Positions 24,351 to 36,717 are shown, counted from the first letter of the stretch. The stretch is DNA of 64,000 nucleotides from Andrena cerasifolii (GCF_050908995.1 NC_135122.1:11510501-11574500), one strand, 5' to 3'. Numbers and translations are program-made. Notes: generated by a model from the sequence alone, not told the origin.

Positions 24351-27300
24351 AGCGCCGCCGCGCTCCCGTCGAACGTGACCGTTTTTCCCTATTCCCGCTC
24401 GAGGTCCAAGCCGCGCCGAGCAGGATCCTCGTGGAATTTCCATCGTCTCGTTTGCATCTCGTTCCCTTATTCCCGAATATTCTGCCGCCGGGCTCCAAGC
24501 TTCGTTAACCTCGCTGATCGGGCTGGATAATCGCACGAATTTTTGTGAATCTACCCGGCGAACTGGGAGCCTCGTTAGAACTTTCAACGGCCAATGTTCC
24601 TATTTGTGGTCGAGGGCTCTGCGTGGGACATGTCCCCGGTGACTTTGGTTCGCGTGGATAATGTTGGGGAATGGAAATGGATACTTCTAGGTCATTGATT
24701 TATAGCTTCTTTCTAAGCGGGGCTAATTGGTCAGGGTGGATAGCGGACGAGTAGAAAGGGGTTTGCCAGTGATCTGGAAAAGGGATACTAGTGGAAGGTG
24801 GGAAATTTATTTGGATGCCACTGTGCCTTTGAATTCGAGTTGTATTCGTTATGGAGGAAGGGAGTAATGTTTGGTGCCTTGAATAATGATCGAAGAATTT
24901 GTTTATATCGATTGGATGGGACTCTTGCCTCGATTAGAGATTTTGGAACACGCTTTAGAGGGTTTATTTGTAATTTCTTACGTGGTAAGTTCATTAACTA
25001 TGGGGTGGATGAATGAAAAGAGGACGAAGATTATATTACTTTTTTTTTTAGAAAACCATGGTCAAGTAGGATTTTAATATTCGAGGTCTACGTCTATTTG
25101 TTGCGAGGAGAATGCCTATTTTTTATCGTTTAACGTAGCTGCGAAAGCAAATTCAAATGAATCTGATAATGAAAGGAAGTTAAGTGGAAGTAAATTTAAT
25201 GAGTGAAGAAAATAAAAAGACTGTCACGATTTCATACAAAACTTTTCGGTAATTGAAAATGAATCGCCTGCAACTGAGAATTTATTCTTAAGTATAGAAA
25301 GCTTTGCAGTCGAGTTTAAAACAGAAATTAATTTCCAAACATCCCTTGCTTGAGAATCTTTTCTACGTCCACGTTTAAAAATTATTCCGAAGCTCTTCGT
25401 TGTAATCTTCATACGGAATGGACGAGTGAGTGTGAATATTTGTACATATTCTGTGTAATTAACCTCGAACTAGAGAGAGAAAGTGCAATGCAGAGGAGCC
25501 AGGGAATTGATTAATCGATTGCTCGGAACTTCAAATGTGGAACATTTAAGCGTAATCGATTAATTGATTTGCCCGAGAGCAGTGTTGGATTAATTTGCCG
25601 TATGGAGAGGATGTCTGTGTGAAAGCATAGTTTTACTGTTAGAGACTACATTTTACTGGATAAGTATTAAAGGTAATAATTAGTTACTAATTGCTGTTTT
25701 CTTTCCAATTTACCAGTGGCCACTGTAGCGTCGCTCAAATCCTCTCAGAAACACTTCTGTTTGTATGTATCTCTCCTCGAATTACCATGAAAAGATTCCT
25801 CCTGCGTTGGCGTTCCATTACATTAAGAATAATTAGTTTAAAATCGACGAGCATAAAATTTCCAGCAGAAAGTTTATTTCATCGAAAGGTGAAAGGGTAA
25901 AAGAGTATTGAGGGCTGGCGCGAGGTGGCTCGAAGAAATAGATCCGCTCTTCTTTTGAGGGATGGAAAATAACAACATAGCGGCGCACCGAAGGCGGCGA
26001 AAAATGAAGCCGCGGAGAAACAGGAAAATTAGTGAGGGAGAAACGACTTTTCGAAACTGCGAATCTTCGGGCCGGTAACTAGTGCGGAACCCTTTAGATA
26101 TACAGCGGAGAACGAAGGTAATAAAATAACAGCAGAAATAATATCGATCCCCGGTGCTGAATTGAAAGCGAGCTATAATAACGTCTATACAAAACAGAGA
26201 TTACATAAACGTAAATTAATTAATTGCTCCCCGCTACTTCCGAATAACTGTTTCAATACAGCAGAAAATTACCAAAATATACTTGCTTCGAAATTAATTC
26301 AACCGCGTCGCAGATCAACGTTTAACCCATTAATTACCTATTCATATAATTATCTATGCAGCGTACGATTGCATATTTACAGAAATACACGGCCGCAAAC
26401 AATAGAGAAAGTTTGATTAAAATTAATCCGATCAATTCGCAAGTGACGCAAGCATTATTATTAAATTACGTTCGCGTGTAAGCATAAAAACATTCTTTTA
26501 AAAAAAAAAACTCCAAGCTGTCCCCGTAATTGCTTTTTCCTTTTCCTCTGCCCCCTTTTGCCTGTTATATTAACCTTTGAGGGGGAATCGGATCAATCAT
26601 TCCTTGGCGTGTAATTAGCGAGCCTCTGTCGCGAGCCCCGCTTTGCCCTCGACTTGGTCGTGGAATGTCAGCCGCCGACGCACGTGAAATCGAGTGAACC
26701 ATGACGACAAAAAGTGTCTTCTCGTGTCGGGTACAAAGACCCCCTGTCCGTAATAAGCTTACGGACCCGAGCGACGGTATCGTCAGCTTACACGCGCGAA
26801 CGGAAGCCTGCTAGCTCTCGATCTTGTCATCGCGAGATCCGAAAGGGACGCGGGGAAGTTTCGTCGACTTCGGGAAAGGAGCACCCCTCTTGAAAGGGAA
26901 ATTCGATGAATCTGGTCCCCATCTCAAAGGAGAGGAAGATGCGTGCAGGGAGGGGAAATAAGGGTTGAAAGTAGATGGGTTGCAAATAAATACCAAGTTA
27001 GGTATTTATGTTGATAACAGAAACGAGGAATCTTTTATCAGAATCCTTCGTGTAATCAAAGATTATATTGCATATAAATGAACGGGTACATTTCAATTTC
27101 ATTTTAAACATTTTATCGTATAATAAAAGTTTGTCGTTCCTACGTTATAATATTTGGATATGGTACTTTTGTGAATCGGCATCTCCAATATAAAAGGCAG
27201 ATATACTTTACAGGGCTAGCAATTTACGCTCATTCGGTAAAGCTGCTGGAGATATAGCGTATTCAGTGCTTGTCAATATATCTAAGGTACTAAATAGTCA

Positions 27301-28039
27301 GGAATCACAAAGAATTCCCATCGCATATAAATTTCGAATACCTAGCTTTCATCCCCCCCTCGGGCGAAATAGTTGCCAAGCGTCTTCGAAGGAAGCTCGA
27401 AGTTGTCTTACGGCGTGCTTCCCACATCTGTGCCCCATCGCGCCAACGGCTGTGCCACGCAAAAAAGCCCCGGTTCCCGGCAGAACAACGAAGTTGTGCT
27501 GCGTGGGGCACGGTGAGTGCTTCGGCGAGTAAGATCATCGAGGAACTTCCGTGCGCTGTTGGCGCAGGGGAGGTTCCGAGTCTACCTAAAACTGCAGGTC
27601 CACAACTAGGGCGATAATCAATAAAGGTGGATGTTGGTTACCGCCAGAAGACAAACAGAGTTCCTTTGGCAGACATCATTTCACTTGTCCAAACAGTGAC
27701 TGCCTGTATTCCACCCTCTCAGCACTCGAGTCGAGTTCAGTGGCAAAGGTCTGCTTGTTTAATTATCCGCGTACTAAGTAATACATTACGTTTTTGCCAC
27801 TCTTAAGTAATTCTTACTTGTTTTCATCTCTGTTTACTTATTATTTGTTACATCTAAAGCAGAGTTGGCTATTAACTAAATAAAAAATTATTTAAATAAA
27901 GGATGAAATAAAAGATACTTTAACTTGAAATTATTCGACGTCCAATAAAGTTGAAGTTGAAGTTGAAGTTGAAGTTGAAATTGCAGTTGAAATTAAGTTG
28001 CAGTTGATAAATGTATTCGACGCTCTGATGTGATCTTCA
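24351..28039. other. 3' flank of NHA, convergent intergenic DNA
   Basis: The NHA 3' UTR should begin here, but no AATAAA lies close to the stop. The first clear one I noticed is at 25211-25216, about 860 nt downstream, so the transcript end is uncertain. No other exon was recognised; open frames directly after the stop are antisense or out-of-frame shadows of the terminal exon. Confidence 0.45.
27945..28005. repeat. GAAGTT hexanucleotide repeat
   Basis: Five to six perfect AGTTGA units followed by drifting copies (GAAATTGCAGTTG, AAGTTGCAGTTG). It is simple-sequence DNA just before the large foldback element. Confidence 0.9.
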
Positions 28040-28675
28040 TTTTTAAGAAGTTTTTTTCAGGAATAATTTACAGTTTTCATAGAAAATTTTTATTACTTAC
28101 TTTTAGTACGTTGTCTTAAGAGACTATACAAAAAAAGTAAATAGAAAAACATCCATAAATTATAATATATTAATTAATTTTCTACGCCTCCTCACGCGAG
28201 CTGGTCGAAGGTGTAACTATGGAACAGCAGGTCCGAAATCAAATTTGATTTTTTTTTTATAAACTACATGAGTGTAGTTTCCGTTGTACGTACCGATTTC
28301 TTAAACAAATTATTTTTGTAAAAATGGTGCGCTTTAGAAAAAAAGTTTCGAAAATCCGCGAATAAGATGGACAGTTTTTCGAGTGTATTTCAAAAAATTT
28401 GCTCTCAATCAAAGAATCCGTACGTACAACGGGAACTGCACTCATATAGTTTATAAAAAAAAAATCAAATTTAATTTCGGACCTGCTGTTCCATAGTTAC
28501 ACCTTCGACCACCTCGCGTCGGGGGGTCTAGAAGATTAATTAATATATTACAATTTATGGAAGTTTTTCTATTTACTTTTTTTTTGTATAGTCTCTTAAG
28601 ACAGTGTACTAAAGGTAGATAATAAAAATTTTCTATGAAAACTGTAAATTATTCCTGAAAAAAATCTTAAAAAAT
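28040..28675. mobile_element. 636-bp foldback element
   Basis: Two arms of about 250 bp are inverse copies. The left carries CAGGAATAATTTACAGTTTT, GTCTTAAGAGACTATAC and GTAACTATGGAACAGCAGG; the right carries the same blocks inverted and in reverse order. Within the central 150 bp, CCGTTGTACGTAC and GTACGTACAACGG pair again, leaving a small AT-rich loop with TTTTTGTAAAAATGGTG. No stretch codes for a recognisable protein. A related centre occurs near 52200-52340. It is a non-autonomous inverted-repeat element by structure; the superfamily is not assigned. Confidence 0.88.
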
Positions 28676-31145
28676 GGCTTACTTTTCCAGCCGTCACAGT
28701 GGTATTCGCCTTTAAATGGCCATGGACCTATCAGCTGCGATTTAACCACCCCGAGAAGCCGTAGCCGATTACACTTTCGCCTCGACAGAGTTGCCTTATT
28801 TGCCAGCACGGTGATTTATTAATAACACAATAAATTGCCAGTAATGTATATTAATTCGCAGGAGCGCCGACGTCGATAATCCTGAGTGCCAATATTTATT
28901 TTCACCTTAGAGCAATTAAAGCACAGCGACTTAAGCTGTGCACACACGTTTCCATTTATAACTTGGAGCATCTCTCTCACGAACGGTCCGTCTCGATTAC
29001 GTCAATGAAGATATAGTAGCTCTTCAGGTAATATTTCATCGACTTGCGCGTCGCTTGGAAATAATAAGAGTTAAGTGAAGGAAGCAGTTCTGGAAACTGT
29101 ACACTTCGAACTCCAATACACTTAAACTGTTATAAACCAGATTAATAATATAATAACATTCCGAGAAATTCTGATAAATGATAGTAATTAGGGTGATCTG
29201 AGTTGTTGAAGTCTATCAATTAAATCAGAAGTACCTTGGACTTTTCTGCATCTCTTTTTAATTCATTTTCACTTTCACTTCAGGTAACTTATTTTTTTTT
29301 CAGGAATATTAACGTGGAAATGTTTAATAACTAAAGTGCAAGCGAGTGGGAAAGAGAAGCTTTGCACGTTGCATCGATTTTGTACCAGAGCGAAGCAAAA
29401 ATACATAAATCATTGCGGCAGATCCACGGATGAGTACCTTTCACGATAGACCTGTACTTTAGATCAGCATTTTCTAACTTTCCCCCGCGGCGGGACTCTT
29501 AAAATAAGTTTTCATATCCCAGAAATCCCTTTAGTTATGAAAACACGCGTAGGCCAGGAAAATTTTATAGCCGCGCCGAAACTGTGGCAGTGAATTTTCA
29601 AAATGTATGGAGATTGCCACGATATCAAACGTTAAAACGAAACCCCGTACCATACTCCAAGGTATTCGAATTTTCGCGAGGCTTCCCCTGCAAATTTTCA
29701 TTTAGCTTTTATTTCAAACACAACTCTCGCAGAGGTGAATGAAACACTAGAAAATCCAATATTAAAGTCAACATTTTTTAACTATAATTTGCAGTTCATT
29801 CATACATTTCTATTTACCTCTCATTTCTCTCAAACGGTGTCCCAATTTAAACCATTGCAGGTCATGGAAAACTTAGAAAATTTGTCGTCAGCTATGTTTC
29901 AAAGCTTACGTTAGTTACTTAGTCCGAAGCCTGCAATTTATTGTGCACATATTTTCGCGAACTCTGCAAGTTTGCCAAAGAACGTTGCATTGTATTCCAG
30001 CGGAGCATGGAATTATCGCAAAATCTCGCGATTCTCGGTACATCCGCTGTTTCCCCGCCCCGTTTGCAAAACGTCGACTGTCGTCGTTCGCGATTATTTT
30101 CTTTCCAAGTGCAAATAATCGACGCACCGCTTCCCCGGATGCCGAGGGACGGATATAAAGCTTTCGAAAAACCGTTTATCGTGCTCCTACGTGATTTAAT
30201 GCTGGCTTTAAAAACTGCGACCGCTTTTCTCAGCCGACGCGCCTGCTTTTTTCTTGAGGTTTAGAAGAATAGGTACGCGACATCTCGAACCTGTCGCGCA
30301 GATTTTCAATCTTTCCCATTCGGTGTATAAAATATTAAATTGCAAATGATATCAGCGCGATGCACTTCGAAACACATATTTACTATTAGTCTAGAATATT
30401 TGAATGATTTGTCGTAGTGTCTTGGAAGAAGTCATTCTCAAAAAGATACTCAAAGAAAACACAGTGGATTTGAATACAAACCTATTCAGTTACTAATTAA
30501 CGACAAACTTTCGATCGTGATACACCTTGAATTTAAGAAGAATTTTTTTCACGTAATATAAGAGTAGCTCAAAAAATTCTAAAAAGATTTCTTTCATTTT
30601 ATGTTGTATTTAGTGAGAAAAAAATATTTAAAAATACATAGCTTAATTTGTCGACCTATCCAAGTAGAATGACCCTTTCAAGCAGTTACACGATTCTGTT
30701 CTGTGCAGTCTGACTAAGCATTGAACTACTCCACTGATATTTCAGGCAGACCTCGTATCACGTAACAGAAAACGAAAGACAGCCTTTCCCAACTTTCTCA
30801 GCTCCTGCCACCCTCTTCGAGCCTGTCCTCTACCAAAAATTTCCTTCCCCTTATTCACCACTTCACCCATTCTCACCTGTTTCGCGCGAGAATTCGCAAC
30901 AAGCTCAGCTAGAGAAACCTTAAGCGTGTCTTTCACAGTTTCCTGATGAAGGGAACGAGGTAATGGGAATCGTCGGTAATACTCCCCCATTCGTTGCATC
31001 ACTGTGGAACATTTATTACATCTTCGCAAGTATACAAAGTGCAAGGTACAAAAAAAAGGGCAGACAGCTCGCGGTAACGCTACAAAAGAGGGAGAAATAA
31101 TACAGTAAAAATGTACAAAAGATGGTCGCTCGCGTTTCAGTGGCA
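28676..31145. other. intergenic DNA and 3' flank of the receptor gene
   Basis: No exon or repeat with clear ends was recognised. The - strand frame at 30742-31146 is immediately downstream of the receptor stop and has no family resemblance, so it is treated as UTR or intergenic sequence. Confidence 0.4.
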
Positions 31146-31151
31146 TTTATT
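31146..31151 (-). terminator. candidate polyadenylation signal of the receptor gene
   Basis: AATAAA on the - strand, about 77 nt after the TGA of the Methuselah-like receptor. A second AATAAA on the same strand lies at 31012-31017. Either would give a short 3' UTR; use is inferred. Confidence 0.5.
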
Positions 31152-31227
31152 CGCGATCAAGCGTGAACGACTGGAGAAACTGTTCCCTGCGAACGGTGTG
31201 CCGTAGGAGAGTACTGCCCTGATTGGA

Positions 31228-31561
31228 TCAGGGGGTCGCGCTAATAGCGAAGCTGGACGTCAGCGTGCTGTTGCTGCCGCTCTTCTTCACCTTGAACGGA
31301 TCCTGAAGCGTCGAGTTGCCCTGGCTGGAGCACTTTTTTTTCTCGTCGAAGCCCAGTCGTTTCCTCAGTGCTTGGTAGACCCGGGGCTTCAGCGCGAACA
31401 GTATGAATATCAGCAGACCCTGGAGGCAGTTGATCACGTCGCTGCCGTAGAACACTACGTCCTTCCACGCCACGTCCGTGTACTCGTTCATGAACGAGGA
31501 CACTATCTCAGCGATCCAAGTAATCCCCATGACCACGAACAATTTTACGTTCATCACCAAC
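31228..31561 (-). CDS. Methuselah-like GPCR, exon 8 (TM6, TM7, C-tail)
   Basis: The acceptor TGAATCCAG precedes 31561, the first base completes a split lysine codon, and TGA lies at 31230-31228. It encodes residues 525-635 of the part visible here. TM6 is about 526-548 (KLFVVMGITWIAEIVSSF), which matches the family's G-x-x-W helix. TM7 is about 560-582 (CLQGLLIFILFALKP), followed by the short amphipathic RVYQALRKRLGF. The cytoplasmic tail of about 45 residues is lysine- and serine/threonine-rich, with KKKCSSQ (a possible lipidation cysteine) and several potential phosphorylation sites. Methuselah-type receptors are insect-specific seven-helix receptors of the secretin-like group, linked in flies to stress resistance and lifespan; the ligand here is unknown. 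Confidence 0.95.
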
Positions 31562-31617
31562 CTGGATTCACGAAATCAAGCGTTAATGGCTATCGACGAG
31601 AAATATTCAGAACAATC

Positions 31618-31772
31618 GAAGAGTCCTTGTAGAAAACACCGTAAGTGCCGAAATTAGAGAACAAAAATTCTATCGGAGAATTTTCTACTTGCCAATGGTA
31701 ATACAGTATAGTATAGTGATATAGTATAGAATTCAATTTTGGCACCTACAGTGCTTTCTACAAGGAGTCTTC
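31618..31772. mobile_element. 155-bp inverted-repeat element in receptor intron
   Basis: The ends GAAGAGTCCTTGTAGAAAAC (continuing ACCGTAAGTGCC) and GGCACCTACAGTGCTTTCTA (continuing CAAGGAGTCTTC) are inverse over about 32 bp with few mismatches. The core holds CCAATGGTAATA. Relatives lie at 58651-58865 and 517-625. It is non-coding. Confidence 0.85.
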
Positions 31773-31914
31773 ATTATCTAGCAATGGAACTATAATATTT
31801 CGATTCTGGTTCACCAAATTATCGTTTGTTCTGACTGAATACAGATAACTCCAACTTGTTTCAGTGATTTCTATAGACGTTTATCTGAAAGCTTCCTTTG
31901 ATGGTTCCTCAAAA

Positions 31915-32082
31915 CAGTGGCGCACCCAGAGAAGCTTTGTGAAAATAAAAGAAAACTGGATTCTCTTCTTTAAATCAATTTTTATAGTCGCCTAATAAAT
32001 TTGATTAAATTGGCATTCAAAATATTCGTAGGTGTCCCTTCAACTGGGCTCCCCGTAAGATTAAATCCTAGGTGCTCCACTG
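31915..32082. mobile_element. hAT-like MITE (CAGTGGCGC family), no clear target duplication
   Basis: It begins CAGTGGCGCACCCAG and ends CTAGGTGCTCCACTG. The interior shares AAAACTGGATTCT, ATAGTCGCCTAATAAATTT and TTCAACTGGGCTCC with the copies at 21085 and 61730. The flanking octamers do not match, so the ends have mutated or the copy is rearranged. Confidence 0.8.
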
Positions 32083-32346
32083 GTCCCAATAAATGAAATA
32101 AAAGTGTTAGAGAGTAACGACGAAAAAAAAACTATCCTCCGATATGAATATTCAGAAAGGTTAACGAAATCGAGCCAAAGATATACATATAGAAGTTTAA
32201 TTTTAAGGACTACGAGAGCAGTTGTTAACGCCAACCAAGCGAAAATCATCGGCGCATCTGCTCCCCGCGATAGTGCGCCCGCGTTCGCGTCGAGCTCGTC
32301 AGATTTCACTTTTGCCCAGTGTTTAAGGGTGATCCGATAAACTCAC

Positions 32347-32527
32347 TTAGTCTTGTCAGCGTGAAATCGTTTGCTCCTGGGATCTGATGGGTCCGCGACC
32401 CTCCTTATCTCGGCTTTCACCTTGCTACAGTGCTCGGACGTGATAATGAAGAACACCACGTTGGCGATCAGTTGGATCGAGATCGGCACCCTGAAGAAGA
32501 TCAGCTCGCCGTACATAGACCGTCTGT
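32347..32527 (-). CDS. Methuselah-like GPCR, exon 7 (TM5)
   Basis: 181 bp, from the acceptor GTTACAG before 32527 to the donor GTGAGT. The first two bases complete an asparagine codon begun in exon 6, and the last two begin the lysine codon finished in exon 8. It encodes residues 465-524. TM5 is about 472-494 (ELIFFRVPISIQLIANVVFF), followed by a charged third intracellular loop with VKAEIRRV and RSKRFHADK, a typical G-protein-coupling loop. The acceptor is followed after 4 bp by another AG (ACAGACAG); using it would break the frame, so the first is chosen. Confidence 0.94.
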
Positions 32528-35500
32528 CTGTAACGTAAACGCAACGGACTGACGCAAGCGAAATCGATACCGCGAGACTAGCAGCTTGCACTATGCGGCA
32601 GTTGCGACAGAGAACTCTTTAATCGCTTATGGCAACGGTTTGGTTGGTATTGGGTTTGTATCTGGCCGTTAGTTTCCGCGACCGTAAACTGGCTTTATGA
32701 CGCGGACGTGACTCGACCGCCATTTTTCAGACCCCCGGTTTACGTACCCCGTTTTACTAGCTGTCTGTGTCATTGTTTACGAAGATTCGAAGCTTTAGTT
32801 AGGGCTACTAGGCGCAGACCGGAACCCGGGCCTGCGCTTTAAAAGCACCCGAGGTCCACGAAAAGCTTCGTAAATTTTACGGGGCCCTACGCATAGATAT
32901 TTATTGTCATAAAAAAAATTTAAATGGCCCCGCCGTCCAACGAAAAGCTCTTCGTAAAGTTTGGGGTGCCCTGTGCATAGATATTTATTATTATAAATTT
33001 TTTCAGTATATGTAAATCCGTTTTCTTTTTGGCCCCGCACAATTTTGGAACCCGCAAAAGTTCACGCTGGCCGCTGCTTCTAGGGATTAGAATTTCTGCT
33101 CGCTCCTCGAAGTGGATTTATTATTCCTTCTATTGCTAATCGGTGATAGATAAATCTGTAGAAAATCGAATTTTCTGATCAGTTCATTGCTGTTGAATAT
33201 CTGATTGTTGGCATTAGTGGTAGTTTGAGCAGTTGGCTTCGCAGTGAGATGCGTTCGTTGTTTGTGATACCAAGGAGCACGGTCAGAAAGAGTTAAAGAA
33301 CCCTCGGGGAGCTCAACCACGCTGGCAGTTACAATAAAATCTCGCCCGGCTGCTCAGACAGGCAGAGTGAAAAAAAGAGGACAGAAATGCCCGCGGAACG
33401 TTCGTATTATAAAAAGCTTGCGCCCCAGTCGTCTTTAACGAGCTGACTCTTGAAGCTGGATTTCGTGCAAAACCATCGTCTACCAACACGAACTAATTAG
33501 TGTAATTAGTTGAATGGCCGGCACTCGTTTAGCGAAACAGCGAAGAAACGTTGCGTGACGTGACGTGAAAAGCTTAGGAGAAATTTCCTCGTTGCGGCCG
33601 AAATATGCTTGCCAGGCTTCTGTAGCACTCTGCTCGTATTCTCTTGCATTTTGCGAATAACTTTGTTCCGTTCGAGAATTAAGTAAATCGATAGAAATCA
33701 ATATTATATGAAATTTAGCTGATGGCACAATCGAAAAAGTATAGTGACTCTACGTGAAAAAAACTAATAAGCAAACTTTATCTGCAAGTCATAGACAAGT
33801 TCTTCTCGATTAAAATAAGAGAAGAACAAACCCCTTAAAATAAAATGAATAAACTTTATTCGTAAAGCCTACTTGCGCGAAGAGGACAAAAATGGAAAAA
33901 ATTGACGGCCTGTATTCTTTAAACAAATCCGACGCGAGGAAAGTGATGACTTAAACTCGCCCTAATTTCGCGGGGACCATATCATATTTCGATTTCGTGA
34001 AAATCGCTGGCACTGTCCGCGAGAAGTGAACTATTTGACGTGAAATTGTACCTACATAGACGCGATCAGTCAGAGCCGTCAGAGGGCTTTCATACTGAAA
34101 CGAGTGTCGCGAATTTCCACGGCATCCTTTATACGCAAAACAACGAAATTTCCACCGCGGAAGGCTTCCCGTATCACGGGGCCACGAGGCTGAGTGAAAT
34201 CCCGCGAAAGCGCTCGCGTTAATTCAATATTTGATCTGGTAGAGCGAGAAATCCGCGGTCGCAATTTGTGCCCCCGACGAACGGAAATCCTGGGGGAGCT
34301 GCCAGCTTGTTCTTTTAGCGGGATTCTCGCATTATATCGCATTAATTCCGGGAATTTAAAGGCCGGGGAAATTCGAGGGTAGACAGGGACCTACTTACAA
34401 GGAAGCATATCGAACCCGAAAATTCTGATTGTAATGAAACTCCGTACGATTGTAGAGCATGTCGGAGTATGTAAGAAACGATTTTTTTTCTGCGGAAAAA
34501 CACTCTGAGGGGGTGAAATCAGCCCCCAAATTTTCAGCGATTTTTCGTTTTTCGAGTATAACTTTGTAACGGTGCGAGGTAGAAGAAAACCGTAAATGGA
34601 CAAAATGTTCGGTGTTTGATGCCGTATAACGCGCTGCAAAAGAAATGTTTATACGTCCAACGATTTATAAATAAATTAAAATTTTCGTTATTTTACATAT
34701 AATTTCTAACCGTGAGGGTTGGGGACGATCTTTTTCCGTGTAAAAGTTATAATTCGCAATGGTTTACTAAAATGTAAAAGGAAAAAATTTTGCTTCATTT
34801 GTTTATTTGTTTCCTTGTTAGTGAAACGTGAGGTAAACATTTGTAGACTCGACAATGCGCCTGTAATTACACACGAAACCATCGATCATCGAGGCATTTT
34901 CCCTGGAAATAGTAGTGTCGCTCGGAATTAGTATTTTAGATATAAATATTGTTAACTGGCCTGCAGACCTGCATAATGGCAGAATTCCGTATCGAAATGG
35001 GCTCATTTTTCGTGCAGAGGAAAACAATTACTTCCAGGTTGTGCGATCCGCTATTAGTGTTTACTTGGAAAGATTCTGTAGATATCAACCTGGGAGCCTC
35101 AATTAGTTAAGTGAAATATATATTGCGCGTCCCAAGATTTCTACCGTATTATAACACAAATGGCGATATGGGGGTGTCTAGTTGAGCAAGAAATTAATTA
35201 CGAGAAACATGGCCCCACTCGTTACACGAACTCGAGCGCGGCAAACTTCTGCGTCGCTCGATTCCTCAGAAATCAACGGTAGTTCTTTGGTTAATTTCCG
35301 CCCCATTGAACTCCTTAGGCCGTGATTTTCTCTTCGGCTCTTGATTTCCAGTGAAACGTGACGGCGAGAAACTTTTTAATTGGTCCTTGATAATCGATGA
35401 CCATTCGACTACAAATGATTGGGACCTGTTCTCGCGTACGAAATAGTAGGTGAGTGACAGCTAGCTCTAATGGTTACCACCAATTTTTCTAACGATTTAG

Positions 35501-36230
35501 AGACGATCCTTTTAAACTATAAAGGCAACGTATAATGCTAAAGATTTTCAAAGGTAATTTGGGGTGGGCAGTGAACGAACTTTGGCTATTTAGTTCCTGC
35601 AAATCCTAGTAATAAGATTGGTAATTCGTCCATTATTGAAGCCCCTTTTACTAAAGTCCTTGGACATTAAAGTTCCAAAGTATTCAATCGATTATGTACT
35701 CGGTCGCGGGCGTCGATCGAGAAGGCGCTAAAGTTTTCTGAAATTGGAGAGGAGTCTGCAAGATCTGGTTATAACTAGATGGTTTTTAAATTACTTAGGG
35801 AAGGTCTTTAATTATGGAGTCTTGAATGCGACATTTGACATCGCTGTCTTAAATTGAACTCGAGACTCCTGGTGTCATTAGGGCACCTTGAGTTGACAAT
35901 AATAAACGAGCTTAATTAAATACCATAAAACGTACGAAACTGAGGTCACGAGGTGTTTCATACTGGAATTTGTTATCCGTTGACGCGAAATACTTCTGTG
36001 GCTGACAATGAGTCAGAAGTTCAATTTAAATTTCACTAATTAAATTTTGATGTGTTCAGAGCTATTTCTACCAAATACCAGTCATGAGTATATCTATCAT
36101 ATCTTGCTCTATATATTTTAAATCAGCTCTGTCAAGTCTATAGAGTATATAAAATACCAATATTAAACCACAAAAGTGGTATCTCATCTAAAATGGTCCC
36201 AAGGATTATCACTTGCACTCTATGACTTAC
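32528..36230 (-). other. receptor intron 6 (3.7 kb)
   Basis: Lies between the donor GTAAGT at 36230 and the acceptor at 32528. It contains an 80-bp direct repeat at 32854-33010. The segment 34395-34650 has the GGGGTGAAATCAGCCCCC type of palindrome seen in the CAAGGGAAG family, but its termini are unclear. No other exon was recognised. Confidence 0.85.
32854..33010. repeat. 80-bp direct tandem duplication, two copies
   Basis: GTCCACGAAAAGCTTCGTAA begins at 32854 and GTCCAACGAAAAGCTCTTCG at 32934. Both copies continue through GCATAGATATTTATT and an A/T run. The copies differ at several bases, so the duplication is not recent. Confidence 0.8.
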
Positions 36231-36409
36231 TATTGAACCAGCATCTGAGCAAACCGAAGTTAGGCCTGAAATTCTCTGATAGAAGGGGCACTGTGTCGCT
36301 CAAAATTGCAAACACTGTCGCCAGCATCGCGAATCCCCATGCGTACAGGGAGTACAACAGAAACCTTTTGCCATGCGATCGTCCCCTGCCAACGTTCCCA
36401 CGTAGACTC
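36231..36409 (-). CDS. Methuselah-like GPCR, exon 6 (TM4)
   Basis: 179 bp, from the acceptor TTTTTCCAG before 36409 to the donor GTAAGT at 36230. It encodes residues 406-464 plus split codons at both ends. It starts SLRGNVGRG just after TM3 (second intracellular loop). It continues with TM4, about 421-441 (LLYSLYAWGFAMLATVFAIL), and an extracellular loop ending LRCWFN, whose cysteine is the usual partner of the TM3-side cysteine. It was found by reading the - strand for the missing helix, because its frame is short and lacks an ATG at its left end. Phase agrees with both neighbours. Confidence 0.93.
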
Positions 36410-36717
36410 CTGGAAAAAGCAAATACCCATTTTTCATAAACAATACCGAGCAGTTTGTAACATTTAATACTCTTTCGAAATCATTACAATCACATCAATG
36501 TATCTCTATTTAAAAAAAAGTCACCTGCCTCTTTGAAGCTTCTTCTACAAAATGTGCCTTTCTTTTTAAGAGGTTGGCATTTTTTAGGGTGCAACTTGTA
36601 AGTGCCATTTTTTCTGGCGGCCTTGAAACTGTTACTTTATTTTGCAATGCAAAATTTGCAGAAGAAGGTTTGAGCGGTTGAGTGATATTTTTCATTAGAG
36701 ATCGCTTTATTAACTAA

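Larger units (their letters stand above)
31562..32346 (-). other. receptor intron 7 (785 bp)
   Basis: Bounded on the - strand by the donor GTGAGT (32346-32341) and the acceptor before 31561. It is almost filled by two small elements, at 31618-31772 and 31915-32082. Confidence 0.9.

Noticed and set aside
24207..24587. 126-codon - strand open frame
   Set aside because: Antisense shadow of the NHA terminal exon.
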